Origin: Cognatilysobacter terrigena
Lineage (GTDB): Bacteria > Pseudomonadota > Gammaproteobacteria > Xanthomonadales > Xanthomonadaceae
Length of the DNA: 64,000 bases
Assembly (NCBI RefSeq): GCF_004361065.1
Contig: NZ_SELT01000011.1
Span: 34,097 to 98,096 of the forward strand
Reading direction: 5' to 3'
The position numbers and the translations under genes were made by a program. This document shows, one piece after another, positions 28,643 through 37,321 of this stretch. A model generated the notes under the pieces. That model was not told the DNA's origin. It saw only the letters and a list, made by a program, of their open reading frames with translations, and ran no database searches. Each line of letters begins with the position of its first letter. Positions within the stretch are counted from its first letter, which is position 1.

Positions 28643-31600
28643 ATGATGGGAGTCAAAGCCAACATCGGGCGCGCGTTGCGGGCGCTTTACCTCGCGCTGC
28701 CTGTCGGCTGGGATGCCCGACTTGCCTTTAAGGCGTTCGTGTTCCGCAACTTTCCGGGAGTGTTCGCACGTACGAACAGCTACCGACGCTGGCGCGCGTT
28801 CCAAGCGCCGTCGCGTGACGCCGCCGCACCGTTCGTCGCAAGCGCAGGTCCGAGGGTGGAGTCGCCTGAACCGAGGCTGCTTCCGCCCGCGCCGTCGCCA
28901 TCGGCGAGTGCCGAGCGCTACATTCGCGACCTCGTCGGCTACAGCGTATCGGGCCGTGCGCCGTCTTACGTGCCACTGGACGACACCCTCACCGCGCCGG
29001 TCGCGTGCAAGGCGAAGGCGATCGCGTTCTATCTGCCGCAATTCCATCCGATCGCTGAGAACGACGAATGGTGGGGGCGCGGGTTTACCGAATGGACCAA
29101 CGTATCGCGTGCTGTGCCCCAGTTCGTCGGCCACTACCAGCCCCGTCTGCCGGGTGAACTGGGCTTCTACGACCTGCGGCTGATTGACGTGATGCGTCGT
29201 CAAGTCGACCTAGCGCGCCTTTTTGGCGTCCACGGGTTCTGCTTCCATCATTACTGGTTCAATGGACGCCGTTTGCTGGAACGTCCGGTCGATCAGTTCG
29301 TTGCGAGCGACATCGATTTCCCGTTCTGTCTGAGCTGGGCCAACGAGAACTGGACGCGTCGCTGGGACGGCGCCGAAAGCGACATTCTGCTGGGCCAAAC
29401 CTACAACGACGACAACGACGAGGCATTCATTCGCGACCTCGTCCCGTACTTGCAGGATGCGCGATACATCCGCGTCGACGGAAGGCCGCTCATCATCGTT
29501 TACCGGCCTTCATTGTTGCCCGACTGCCGTCGCACACTTGAGCATTGGCGAACGTACTGTCGCGAGCACGGGATCGGTGAGATTTTGCTCGGAATGGTGC
29601 AGTTCGACGTCGACGATCCGCGCACGTATGGCTTCGATTTCGCTGTCGAGTTTCCACCGCATAAAGTCGCGCGCGGCCTGCCCTGCATCAACGACCGGCT
29701 GGACGTCGTCAATTCCGAGTACGAGGGCTACGTCGTGGACTACGCCGACGTCGTTCGTTCGGCGGTCGGCCAGCCGGTGCCAGACTATCCACTTGTGCGC
29801 GGTGTTTTCCCGTCCTGGGACAACGAAGCGCGCAAGCCGGGTCGCGGATACACCTTTGCCCATTCGACCCCGGAAGCGTACGCGGGATGGCTGCGCGATG
29901 CTGTCGACTTTGCGCAGGAAAGACCCGTTGCCGGTGAGGCGATGGTTTTCATCAACGCATGGAACGAGTGGGCAGAAGGCGCGCATCTCGAGCCGGACCG
30001 CCGTTTCGGTTATGCGTACCTCCAGGCGACCCGTGATGTCCTGGCCGTAGAACAGGTCATTACCGTTCCGACGCCACCGTGTCGCGTCGCGGTCTTCACG
30101 CATGACGGTCATCCGCACGGTGCGCAGTACCTCGCCTTGAGCATCGTCCGCGAACTCGTGTCGATGGGAATTGCCGTCGAGGCCGTGTCACTGGGGGAGG
30201 GGGCGCTGCTTCCAGAATTCGAGCGACTCGCGCCGCTGCGACGCGCCGCCTTGGCCATAGACGATGTCGAGCTCCTCATCAGCTCGCTAGTCGCAAGTGG
30301 CGTGACGCACGTGATCGCGAATACAACGGTCTGCGGACCAGTGGTCGAGCGCTTGAGCGTCGCGGGAATCCCCGTCGTGGCGCTCGTGCATGAGCTGCCC
30401 GGTGTCATCCGCCAATTCGGTTTGCAGGAGAGCGCGCGGGCGATAGCTCGATCCGATGCTCGTATCGTGTTTGCCGCGACCGCCGTGCGCGACGGCTTCT
30501 GCTCGATGCAACCCCTCGACGAGGCACGCTGCATCATTCGTCCGCAGGGGCTCTACAAGCGCAATCGCTATTCGGTTGATGAAATCGACGCCGCTCGGCG
30601 GGAGCTGCGGGAGCATCTCGGCATCAATGCTTCCGCTCGCATCGTGCTCGGCGTCGGGTATGCGGACCTGCGGAAGGGTGTCGACCTCTTCGTCGAGGCG
30701 GGGCGAACGTTGATGGCGGCAGACCCCGAAGCTCACTTCGTCTGGCTCGGCCATCCGGATCTGGCGATACAGGCAGAGATCGAACGGCAGGTCAGTGCCA
30801 GCGGCTTCAGACAGCGTTTCCATTTTGTCGGCCGCCGGGACGACACCGACGTGTTCTACGCGGGGGCGGACGTATTCGCGCTGACGTCGCGAGAGGATCC
30901 TTACCCGACCGTGGTCATGGAGGCGTATGACGCCTGCCTGCCGGTCGTCGCCTTTGCTGGCTGCGGTGGTTTTGAAGAATTGCTGCGCTCGGTCGAAGGC
31001 GTTTTGGTAGACGCGTTTGACACGCAGGCGTTTGCGTATGCCTGTCGCGACTTGCTGACGGACACAGCACGCGCCTCCGAAATGGGGCGGCGCGCTCACG
31101 AGTTTGTCGAATCGGAGCGCTCGTTCCGGGCATATGTCTTCGATCTGCTCGGGTACCTTGGTATTCAGCTTCCTCGCGTCAGCGTCGTGGTGCCGAATTA
31201 CAACTATGCGCACTATCTGCCCGAGCGCATTTCAACGATCGACGCGCAAACCGTTCCGCTATTCGAGATCATCGTTCTCGACGACGCATCGACCGACGAC
31301 AGCCTTAGCGTGCTCAGGGCACTACGACGGAAAACACGAAATCCTCTGCGTATCGTCGATAGTCGGACGAACTCCGGTTCGGTATTCAAGCAGTGGCATG
31401 AAGGCGTCGCGCGCGCGCGCGGTGATTTGGTGTGGATAGCCGAGGCCGACGACAGTGCGGAAGCGGACTTTCTCGCAACCGTCACCGCCGCATTCGCAGA
31501 TGCGTCGGTGGTAATGAGCTACTGTCAGTCGACCCAGATTGATGCGCGAGGAGCGGAACTCGCGCCCAATTACCTGGACTATGTGGCCGAGTTTGGGCGT

Positions 31601-32101
31601 GAGCGCTGGGTGCATCCATTCGTTGCATCGCTCGACGATGAGCTCGCGAATGGCTTGGCTGTGAAAAATACGATCCCCAATGTCAGTGCGGTCGTCTTCC
31701 GTCTTAGCGCGCTGCGTGCGGTATTGCAAGCGCACATCGCCGACATCGCGGCGTTCCGCATCGCGGGTGACTGGCTTCTTTACCTTCGTATGCTTGAGCG
31801 CGGGTCGCTCGCGTTCACCCCCAGTTCCCTCAATCGTCATCGCCGGCATGGCGGCAGTGTGACGTTGGGTGGTGACAACGCACCGCATCTCCGCGAAGTG
31901 CTGCAGGTCCAGAATTGGGCTCGCGAAACGTATCCTGGTGCGGTCGCAATGGGCGAGTGCAGCGACACCTATGCACAAAAGCTGTACGAGCATTTCGGGC
32001 TCGGTGTGGCTGCGATTGACATCTATCGGGATGAACGTTTCCGCGCGCTTCTTGCTGGACCTCCCAGGTCACGGATGGGCGAAATGAGTCGGAGCGCGTG
32101 A
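28643..32101 (+). CDS. Three-domain glycan synthesis protein: WbsX/GH99-like, GT4 and GT2 domains
   Basis: A 1152-residue cytoplasmic protein. Residues ~120-470 match the WbsX/GH99-like family found in O-antigen loci (AIAFYLPQFHPIAENDEWWG, GRGFTEWTNV, FCFHHYWFNGRRLLE, FCLSWANENWTRRW, NAWNEWAEGAHLEPD). Residues ~480-835 form a GT-B glycosyltransferase (GVGYADLRKGVDLF, the nucleotide-sugar segment TSREDPYPTVVMEAY). Residues ~842-1150 form a GT-A family 2 domain (VSVVVPNYNYAHYLPERI, IVLDDASTDDSL, DLVWIAEADDSAE). ATG 28643 follows GGGAAA after the previous stop. One polypeptide probably adds at least two sugars of the repeat; donors and linkages are unknown. Confidence 0.88.
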   Translation: MMGVKANIGRALRALYLALPVGWDARLAFKAFVFRNFPGVFARTNSYRRWRAFQAPSRDAAAPFVASAGPRVESPEPRLLPPAPSPSASAERYIRDLVGYSVSGRAPSYVPLDDTLTAPVACKAKAIAFYLPQFHPIAENDEWWGRGFTEWTNVSRAVPQFVGHYQPRLPGELGFYDLRLIDVMRRQVDLARLFGVHGFCFHHYWFNGRRLLERPVDQFVASDIDFPFCLSWANENWTRRWDGAESDILLGQTYNDDNDEAFIRDLVPYLQDARYIRVDGRPLIIVYRPSLLPDCRRTLEHWRTYCREHGIGEILLGMVQFDVDDPRTYGFDFAVEFPPHKVARGLPCINDRLDVVNSEYEGYVVDYADVVRSAVGQPVPDYPLVRGVFPSWDNEARKPGRGYTFAHSTPEAYAGWLRDAVDFAQERPVAGEAMVFINAWNEWAEGAHLEPDRRFGYAYLQATRDVLAVEQVITVPTPPCRVAVFTHDGHPHGAQYLALSIVRELVSMGIAVEAVSLGEGALLPEFERLAPLRRAALAIDDVELLISSLVASGVTHVIANTTVCGPVVERLSVAGIPVVALVHELPGVIRQFGLQESARAIARSDARIVFAATAVRDGFCSMQPLDEARCIIRPQGLYKRNRYSVDEIDAARRELREHLGINASARIVLGVGYADLRKGVDLFVEAGRTLMAADPEAHFVWLGHPDLAIQAEIERQVSASGFRQRFHFVGRRDDTDVFYAGADVFALTSREDPYPTVVMEAYDACLPVVAFAGCGGFEELLRSVEGVLVDAFDTQAFAYACRDLLTDTARASEMGRRAHEFVESERSFRAYVFDLLGYLGIQLPRVSVVVPNYNYAHYLPERISTIDAQTVPLFEIIVLDDASTDDSLSVLRALRRKTRNPLRIVDSRTNSGSVFKQWHEGVARARGDLVWIAEADDSAEADFLATVTAAFADASVVMSYCQSTQIDARGAELAPNYLDYVAEFGRERWVHPFVASLDDELANGLAVKNTIPNVSAVVFRLSALRAVLQAHIADIAAFRIAGDWLLYLRMLERGSLAFTPSSLNRHRRHGGSVTLGGDNAPHLREVLQVQNWARETYPGAVAMGECSDTYAQKLYEHFGLGVAAIDIYRDERFRALLAGPPRSRMGEMSRSA

Positions 32102-33279
32102 TGGGCGTCGCAGCAAGCACATTGGAGAAGTCCCGCCTGCATTTCCTCGACGCAGCACGTGGCTTAGCAGCGGCTTACGTCGTCCTCTACCATATGGTGC
32201 TCATCCCTGAGCCAGACCTCGCGATGCCGCGATGGGCTTCGCTGGTCGTCGGCAACGGTGGGATGGGCGTGACGCTCTTCTTCATCGTGAGTGCGTTTTC
32301 GCTCTGCTACACGATGCCCGCGCGCCGTCGCGAGCCCGCGCCGTGGGTCAGCTTCTTTGTGCACCGATTCTTCCGAATCGCGCCGCTCTTCTACGTGTGG
32401 ATTGCGCTTACCCTGTATCGAGACATGAAGCTTTTCAACGCGTCCCACTCGCCCGTTGAAATTGCGCTCAGTGCATCGTTCCTGTTCAACCTCGTGCCGA
32501 ACATGCAGGGCGGCTTTGTCTGGGCGAGCTGGACCATCGGTATTGAGATGGTCTTCTACGCCATGTTTCCCGTATTCCTCGCATTCGCTAAGAATCGGAG
32601 CCAGGCTGCGGCGTTCGCCATCGCCCTGCTGCTAGGCTGGTGGGCGCTGCGCGGTCTCGCGCCGTATTGGCCCCTCGCGATGGATGCGCGTGACTCCATT
32701 CTCCAGTGGAGCGTTCTGCGCCACTTGCCGGTTTTCGCCTGCGGCGTGGTCGCGTATTACGTCTTCATGGATGCGGCGTCGGACAGCGGCCTGCTTGATC
32801 GAGGGCGACTGCTGCTGGTAGCGGGTTTAGCGGTTATCGCCGCGCTTCTCAATGGTTGGCTGCCCGACATTTACGGTGACCTCTACTACTGGCAGGCTGT
32901 CGGATTCACGTTCGTGCTGCTGGGGCTCGCGTACTGCCCGGCGCGCATCTTCGTCAATCGAATCACTCGCTATCTCGGCCGGATCAGTTATTCGCTCTAT
33001 CTCAACCATCCTACGATCGTGCTGTTGCTCGCCCCGATCTACGCGTCGTTATTCCGCCAAGTACCAAATGCGACGCTCGCATTCCTGGCCTGCATCGTCG
33101 TGACGTTCATGGTGACCATCGTCGCGGCCGAACTGACCTTCCGCCTTGTTGAGCAGCCGGGCATCAATCTCGGAAAGCGCGTCAATCGTTCGATACAGAA
33201 TGCGATTTTGGATCGTCAGCGCGACGACGAATCCCGACAGCGTACGACATCCCTTCCTAACGTCTCGGAGAAGCCCTGA
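32101..33279 (+). CDS. Acyltransferase 3 (OafA/YrhL-like) family membrane protein
   Basis: A 392-residue inner-membrane O-acyltransferase with about ten hydrophobic segments. It has the family N-terminus RLHFLDAARGLAAAYVVLYHM (catalytic His region), FFIVSAFSLCYTM, FFVHRFFRIAPLFYVW and WTIGIEMVFYAMFPVFL, and ends GRISYSLYLNHP. Such proteins acetylate or otherwise acylate sugars of surface polysaccharide in the periplasm. ATG 32101 is preceded by GGAG; a GTG at 32098 overlaps the previous stop. The next gene begins inside its stop codon (TGATG). Confidence 0.9.
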   Translation: MGVAASTLEKSRLHFLDAARGLAAAYVVLYHMVLIPEPDLAMPRWASLVVGNGGMGVTLFFIVSAFSLCYTMPARRREPAPWVSFFVHRFFRIAPLFYVWIALTLYRDMKLFNASHSPVEIALSASFLFNLVPNMQGGFVWASWTIGIEMVFYAMFPVFLAFAKNRSQAAAFAIALLLGWWALRGLAPYWPLAMDARDSILQWSVLRHLPVFACGVVAYYVFMDAASDSGLLDRGRLLLVAGLAVIAALLNGWLPDIYGDLYYWQAVGFTFVLLGLAYCPARIFVNRITRYLGRISYSLYLNHPTIVLLLAPIYASLFRQVPNATLAFLACIVVTFMVTIVAAELTFRLVEQPGINLGKRVNRSIQNAILDRQRDDESRQRTTSLPNVSEKP

Positions 33280-33866
33280 TGAACCACACATACCGTTCTT
33301 TTGCGTTGGCCTGCGCAGCTGTCATGGCCGTCTCGGCGTGTAGCGAGCCGACAGCACCCGCTTCCGCCCCATCGTCGACGTCCGCACCCGCGGCCGCGTC
33401 CGGAGCCTCGGCGGGGGCTCCCGAGGCCGCAGCGAGCGCGCCAGGCGCCACTCCGACGCGCCTTCCTGTGGAAGCGCTCCAAACCTCCCTCACGCCTTCG
33501 TCCAGCTGCAACCTGGAATACATGGACGACGTGCTGCTTGGCAGCGAAGTCGTCAAAGCACCCAGTCGTCAGTTCAAGGTAACCGGCTGGCTCGGCAATG
33601 AAGGTGGGGCGTTGACTCGCCCGGCCCTGCGCTTCGAAGCCGCTAATGACAAGAGCGTCGTGTGGTCGGTACCGTTGACCGTCGACCGCGCTCGCGCCGA
33701 CGTGGTGCAGTCCACGGGTCAGTCCGCCTTCGCGAACACCGGATTCCTCGTCGAGCTCAACGCCGCATCACTCCCCGCGGGTCAATACCACCTCTATCTC
33801 GTTGAGGGGGACGGCGCCGCGATGCGAGCGTGCGACAACGGCCGTCACATCGAACTCGGCTCTTAA
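33279..33866 (+). CDS. Small lipoprotein of unknown function within the O-antigen locus
   Basis: A 195-residue protein with a lipoprotein signal (VSAC, Cys21), an Ala/Ser/Pro-rich linker (~22-62), and a compact domain with two Cys (CNLEYMDDV, CDNGRHIEL) and a beta-sandwich look (FKVTGWLGNEGG, LRFEAANDKSVVWSVPLTVDR, GFLVELNAASLPAGQYHLYLVEGD). It overlaps the acyltransferase stop by one base and so belongs to the operon. An envelope lipoprotein here might help surface display, but nothing known to me matches it. Domains like this occur as carbohydrate-related modules next to acyltransferases; that is a guess. Confidence 0.8.
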   Translation: MNHTYRSFALACAAVMAVSACSEPTAPASAPSSTSAPAAASGASAGAPEAAASAPGATPTRLPVEALQTSLTPSSSCNLEYMDDVLLGSEVVKAPSRQFKVTGWLGNEGGALTRPALRFEAANDKSVVWSVPLTVDRARADVVQSTGQSAFANTGFLVELNAASLPAGQYHLYLVEGDGAAMRACDNGRHIELGS

Positions 33867-33936
33867 TGCGTCGGCGGGTCCGTCCGTGACGGTTCCGCGC
33901 CGCGAAACGCGTATTTCCCGAATAATGGAGTCAGTA

Positions 33937-34794
33937 ATGGAAGTGGGACACGAAACCAACGCGCCGACGATTGATGCGTGGATTGATCAAGTCATCGCGA
34001 GTCAGATCACGCCACAGCGCAGCCCGCAGGGCGACCCACGTCCCGCGTTTCCGGACGCGACGTTGCAGGTCAATACCACGAGCCTGTCGGGGGAGTCCGC
34101 AATCCGTCAGGCGGGCGCGTTTTACGAGGATGTTACCCGGGCGCTGCAAGCCGGAGGAACGCCTCTCGGCGTGCGCGATCGTGTGCTCGACTTCGGCTGC
34201 GGATGGGGTCGGGTCGGACGTATGTTTCTGCGCGACGTCGCCTTGGCCTCGCTCGACGGGCTGGATGTCGATCCTTCCTTCGTCGCGATCTCGTCGCAGC
34301 TGTTCGGCACGTCCAATTTCCGTGTATGCCCGCCGGCGCCGCCATCGGGACTGGAGACGGATCGCTACGCACTGATCGTGTCGTATTCGGTGTTTTCGCA
34401 TTTGTCCGAGGCGACCACGCGCGCATGGCTGGAGGAGTTTCATCGGCTCCTTCGTCCGGGCGGGCATGTTGCGTTCACTACGCGGCACGACACGTTCTTC
34501 GACTACATCCTTTGGGCGCGGACGGCAAATGGAGTGGGGGATTACACGGCTGCGCTAGGTCAGCTGTTCGACGACATCGAAGCACCGCGCGCCGCGCTTC
34601 GAGCTGGGCAGTTCATCCATGCAACGTCAGCCGGCGTCAGTGGCGGCGGTGTTCGCGACGAGTCGTTCTACGGCGAGACCTGGGTACCGGCGCAGTGGCT
34701 TGTTCGCGAGTTCGGTGAGAAGTTCGACGTGGTCGCGACATGCTTCAACCCGGAGCGCTACGACCAGGTCGCCTACGTCCTGCGGAAAAGGTGA
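33937..34794 (+). CDS. Class I SAM-dependent methyltransferase
   Basis: A 285-residue protein with motif I VLDFGCGWGRVGRMF, motif II LDGLDVDPSFV, DRYALIVSYSVFSHLSEATTRAW and the post-core FHRLLRPGGHVAFTTRHD. ATG 33937 is chosen because GGAG lies at 33927-33930; ATG 33925 has no ribosome site. A ~70-bp gap separates it from the lipoprotein. It is the second or third methyltransferase of the locus, probably acting on a sugar or chain terminus before export. Confidence 0.87.
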   Translation: MEVGHETNAPTIDAWIDQVIASQITPQRSPQGDPRPAFPDATLQVNTTSLSGESAIRQAGAFYEDVTRALQAGGTPLGVRDRVLDFGCGWGRVGRMFLRDVALASLDGLDVDPSFVAISSQLFGTSNFRVCPPAPPSGLETDRYALIVSYSVFSHLSEATTRAWLEEFHRLLRPGGHVAFTTRHDTFFDYILWARTANGVGDYTAALGQLFDDIEAPRAALRAGQFIHATSAGVSGGGVRDESFYGETWVPAQWLVREFGEKFDVVATCFNPERYDQVAYVLRKR

Positions 34795-34797
34795 GTG

Positions 34798-35778
34798 ATG
34801 AAAGTAATCGACCGCAACGACTGGATGGCCAGCCGGCCTTGGCTTGATCTTGATGACGCCGACGTGGCGGGTTACGTGGCTAAGGTGTCGGACGAAGCCG
34901 ACTTCGATCTGGAGTCGGCTCTTCACGCTTGGCGGCGGGACGGCGTCGTGCTGTTCGAGGATGTTGTTGACCGTCACCTGATCGATGCACTGGTCGAAGA
35001 TGTCGCCTACCTACGACGTCACCACCGGGACTTCGACCTGCTGGTGGAAGTGCGCGGTGAGCAGAAGCATATCCGCGACCTGACCGACGAGGAGCTCGAG
35101 TATTCCGGGCTAAAGTTCAACAGCATCCACGCGATCTCGCGGGCCGCGGCGCACCTTAGTCTGACGCCGCGCGTCGCAGTGTTCTTGCGACATGTATTCG
35201 GGGATGCGCCCTGCGCCATGCAGTCGCTGACCTTCTATAAGGGCAGCCAGCAGCCCATTCACATCGACTATCCCTACGTCCGGTGTCAGTCACAGCTCGC
35301 GCACTTGGCCGCCAGCTGGATACCGCTGGAGGACATCGCGCCAGCGTCAGGACCATTGGCGTATTACCCCGGCTCGCATCGGCCGGAAGTGTCTGATTTT
35401 TTTGACTGGGGCGGTGGCTCGGTGCTGCTCGAGCCCGATAGCACGCGCACGCCGATCGAACTCAGTGAGCACCTTGCCGATCGTATGCGGGTTGCGTCGA
35501 TCGAGCCGCGCGTCTACTGCCCGCGGAAAGGTGACGCGCTCGTTTGGCATGGCAATCTTTCCCATGAAGGCACGGCCATCGCGGATGCGTCGCTGACTCG
35601 GAAGTCCTACGTCACGCATTACACGTCGCTGTCCGCCTACCCGCGGGCGCACCTAAAACCCGGCGCTCCCGAGCAGGGCTGGATCGCGCGAGAGAACGGC
35701 GGATACGTGTTCGAGTACTCGTGGCTTGACGGCTTGCGTCAACTCCCGAGTGAGCGTCTCTTCACGCAAACGAGTTGA
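34798..35778 (+). CDS. Phytanoyl-CoA dioxygenase (PhyH)-family oxygenase
   Basis: A 326-residue 2-oxoglutarate/Fe(II) oxygenase. The metal triad is likely H155, D157 (PIHIDYPYV) and H256 (LVWHGNLSHEG), with the double-stranded beta-helix strands around SWIPLEDIAPASGPLAYYPGSH. It follows the methyltransferase by three bases; a GTG at 34795 is an alternative start. PhyH proteins in polysaccharide loci are thought to oxidise sugars or lipid-linked groups, but few are characterised. It is the last gene of the O-antigen operon. Confidence 0.88.
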   Translation: MKVIDRNDWMASRPWLDLDDADVAGYVAKVSDEADFDLESALHAWRRDGVVLFEDVVDRHLIDALVEDVAYLRRHHRDFDLLVEVRGEQKHIRDLTDEELEYSGLKFNSIHAISRAAAHLSLTPRVAVFLRHVFGDAPCAMQSLTFYKGSQQPIHIDYPYVRCQSQLAHLAASWIPLEDIAPASGPLAYYPGSHRPEVSDFFDWGGGSVLLEPDSTRTPIELSEHLADRMRVASIEPRVYCPRKGDALVWHGNLSHEGTAIADASLTRKSYVTHYTSLSAYPRAHLKPGAPEQGWIARENGGYVFEYSWLDGLRQLPSERLFTQTS

Positions 35779-36301
35779 GGCAGGTATGCGACGCCGAACC
35801 CGGCCCCGGATATCGGGACCTCAGCGGCAGGCTCCATTTTCATTGTTGCCGGCTGTCCCTGCACGCAGGCGACGGGGGAAGCCGTTGTCGGGATGGGATG
35901 GGGCCTCGCTCGGCGCTCGGCGCAATCTGCAAGAGCGCTGCAAAGGAAGCGCGCCATGAAGACCGCGCCGGTCGAATGAGCTCGGCCGGTGCGCGCAATC
36001 TATTGGTACTGGTTGCAGACCTTCGATTCAATTCGCTACGGAGCCGGCATTGACCGGGACATAGCCGGCCCGGTCGCCTTGCAGGTGTGCACCTATGGTA
36101 AGGCTTGCTAGCAAGCTAAAAGAAAGACGACCGGCAGCGCGCTCGTCGCGTAAGTGGTGAAGCCGTTAAGTGACAGATCCACGTGACGCGGCGCCGCAAC
36201 CGTCGTCACTGCATCTCAACGCCTCGGCGCATTTGAGCATGCGCTTCGTAAGGCCGAACTGATGCCACTCCAAAAAAATGCGAATGCAGTTCTCGACGCT
36301 T
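35779..36301 (+). other. Non-coding stretch at the right end of the O-antigen locus
   Basis: About 520 bp without a convincing gene: the open frames here have no ribosome sites and read as low-complexity Arg/Gly/Ser shadows. The stretch includes a hairpin GACCGGG/CCCGGTC (36052-36058 with 36069-36075), two GCCGGC boxes (36043, 36064), a perfect 14-bp palindrome GCTTGCTAGCAAGC (36103-36116), and an A7 run at about 36270 that reads as a T tract beyond the etfA stop. It may be a decayed remnant of genes lost from this variable locus. Confidence 0.6.
36103..36116. repeat. Perfect 14-bp palindrome in the O-antigen/etfA gap
   Basis: GCTTGCT followed directly by its reverse complement AGCAAGC. No second copy was noticed elsewhere in the window. 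It might be an operator dyad or the relic of a mobile-element end. Confidence 0.7.
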
Positions 36302-37240
36302 TTAGAGCGCGCGTTGCAGCTGCGGCAAAATCTGGAACAAATCGCCGACCAAGCCGATATCCGCGATCTCGAAAATCGCTGAGTCCGGATCTTTGTTGAT
36401 GGCCACGATTGTCCCCGCGTCCTTGATGCCAGTCAGGTGCTGGATCGCACCAGAAATGCCAACCGCGATGTAGAGCTCTGGCGCGATGATCTTGCCGGTC
36501 TGACCGACCTGCATTTCGTTCGGCACGTAGCCGGCATCGACCGCTGCACGCGACGCGCCGACCGCTGCGCCGAGCTTGTCGGCGAGGTCGTAAATGATCT
36601 TGAAGTTCTCCGCAGACCCGACGCCGCGGCCCCCCGAAACAACGCGCTTGGCGCTCTGCAGGTCCGGACGGTCGCTCGAACCGGCGGCGAGGCCGACGAA
36701 GCGTGTATGCGCTGGCAATGAGGCGTCGACAGCGATCGCTTCGATCGGCGCATTGCCATTGCGTGTCGTTTCCGCAAACGACGCAGTGCGGATCGTCGCG
36801 ACGACGATGACGCCTTCCGGCACTTCGACGGTGACGATCGCGTTGCCCGCATAGACCGGACGCTTGAACGTGCGTGCGCCTTCGACGGCCATCGCATCCG
36901 ACACCTGCGGCGCGTTCAGCAGCGCCGCGACGCACGGCATCAGGTCCTTGCCGAACGTCGTGCTCGGACCGAACACGTGCGTGTAGTTCGCGGCCACCTT
37001 CGCGACCTGCGGCGCGAGCACCTGTGCGATGGCGTTGGCATTCGCGGGGTTCGAAACGGTGAGCACGCGCGTCACGCCGTCGAGCTTCGCGGCCTCGGCT
37101 GCGACCGCGGACACGTCATCCGCGAGCACGAGCACGTCGATCGCTTCAGGCGACAGCGCCTTCGCGGCGGTGACGCACTTGGCAGTGGAGGCGTTGAGGT
37201 GGCCGCCCAGGTGTTCGGCGACGATCAGGACCTTCGACAT
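36302..37240 (-). CDS. etfA: Electron transfer flavoprotein alpha subunit
   Basis: A 312-residue FAD-binding subunit. It begins [19 protein letters not shown] and has the FAD signature [26 protein letters not shown] with [16 protein letters not shown] at the end. With etfB it forms the soluble carrier that takes electrons from acyl-CoA and amino-acid dehydrogenases to the ETF-quinone oxidoreductase encoded at 43692. It lies 81 bp downstream of etfB. This gene is the conserved right border of the LPS locus in xanthomonads. Confidence 0.96.
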   Translation of the reverse strand: MSKVLIVAEHLGGHLNASTAKCVTAAKALSPEAIDVLVLADDVSAVAAEAAKLDGVTRVLTVSNPANANAIAQVLAPQVAKVAANYTHVFGPSTTFGKDLMPCVAALLNAPQVSDAMAVEGARTFKRPVYAGNAIVTVEVPEGVIVVATIRTASFAETTRNGNAPIEAIAVDASLPAHTRFVGLAAGSSDRPDLQSAKRVVSGGRGVGSAENFKIIYDLADKLGAAVGASRAAVDAGYVPNEMQVGQTGKIIAPELYIAVGISGAIQHLTGIKDAGTIVAINKDPDSAIFEIADIGLVGDLFQILPQLQRAL

Positions 37241-37262
37241 CGGAATTTCCTCGGTATACGAC

Positions 37263-37276
37263 GTTCCCGCGGGAAC
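37263..37276. repeat. Perfect 14-bp palindrome between etfB and etfA
   Basis: GTTCCCGCGGGAAC in the 81-bp gap of the etfBA operon, 22 bp before the etfA start. As RNA it would give a small hairpin near the etfA ribosome site; as DNA it could be an operator. Confidence 0.6.
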
Positions 37277-37321
37277 CTTCGTACCGGACGGTCGCGCCGT
37301 GCGCGGTCCGCCCGGTGTGCG

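Noticed and set aside
35726..36053. Short open frames (77-92 codons) after the PhyH gene, considered as a transposase remnant
   Set aside because: No similarity to a transposase pattern, no inverted repeat pair bounding them, and no ribosome sites.
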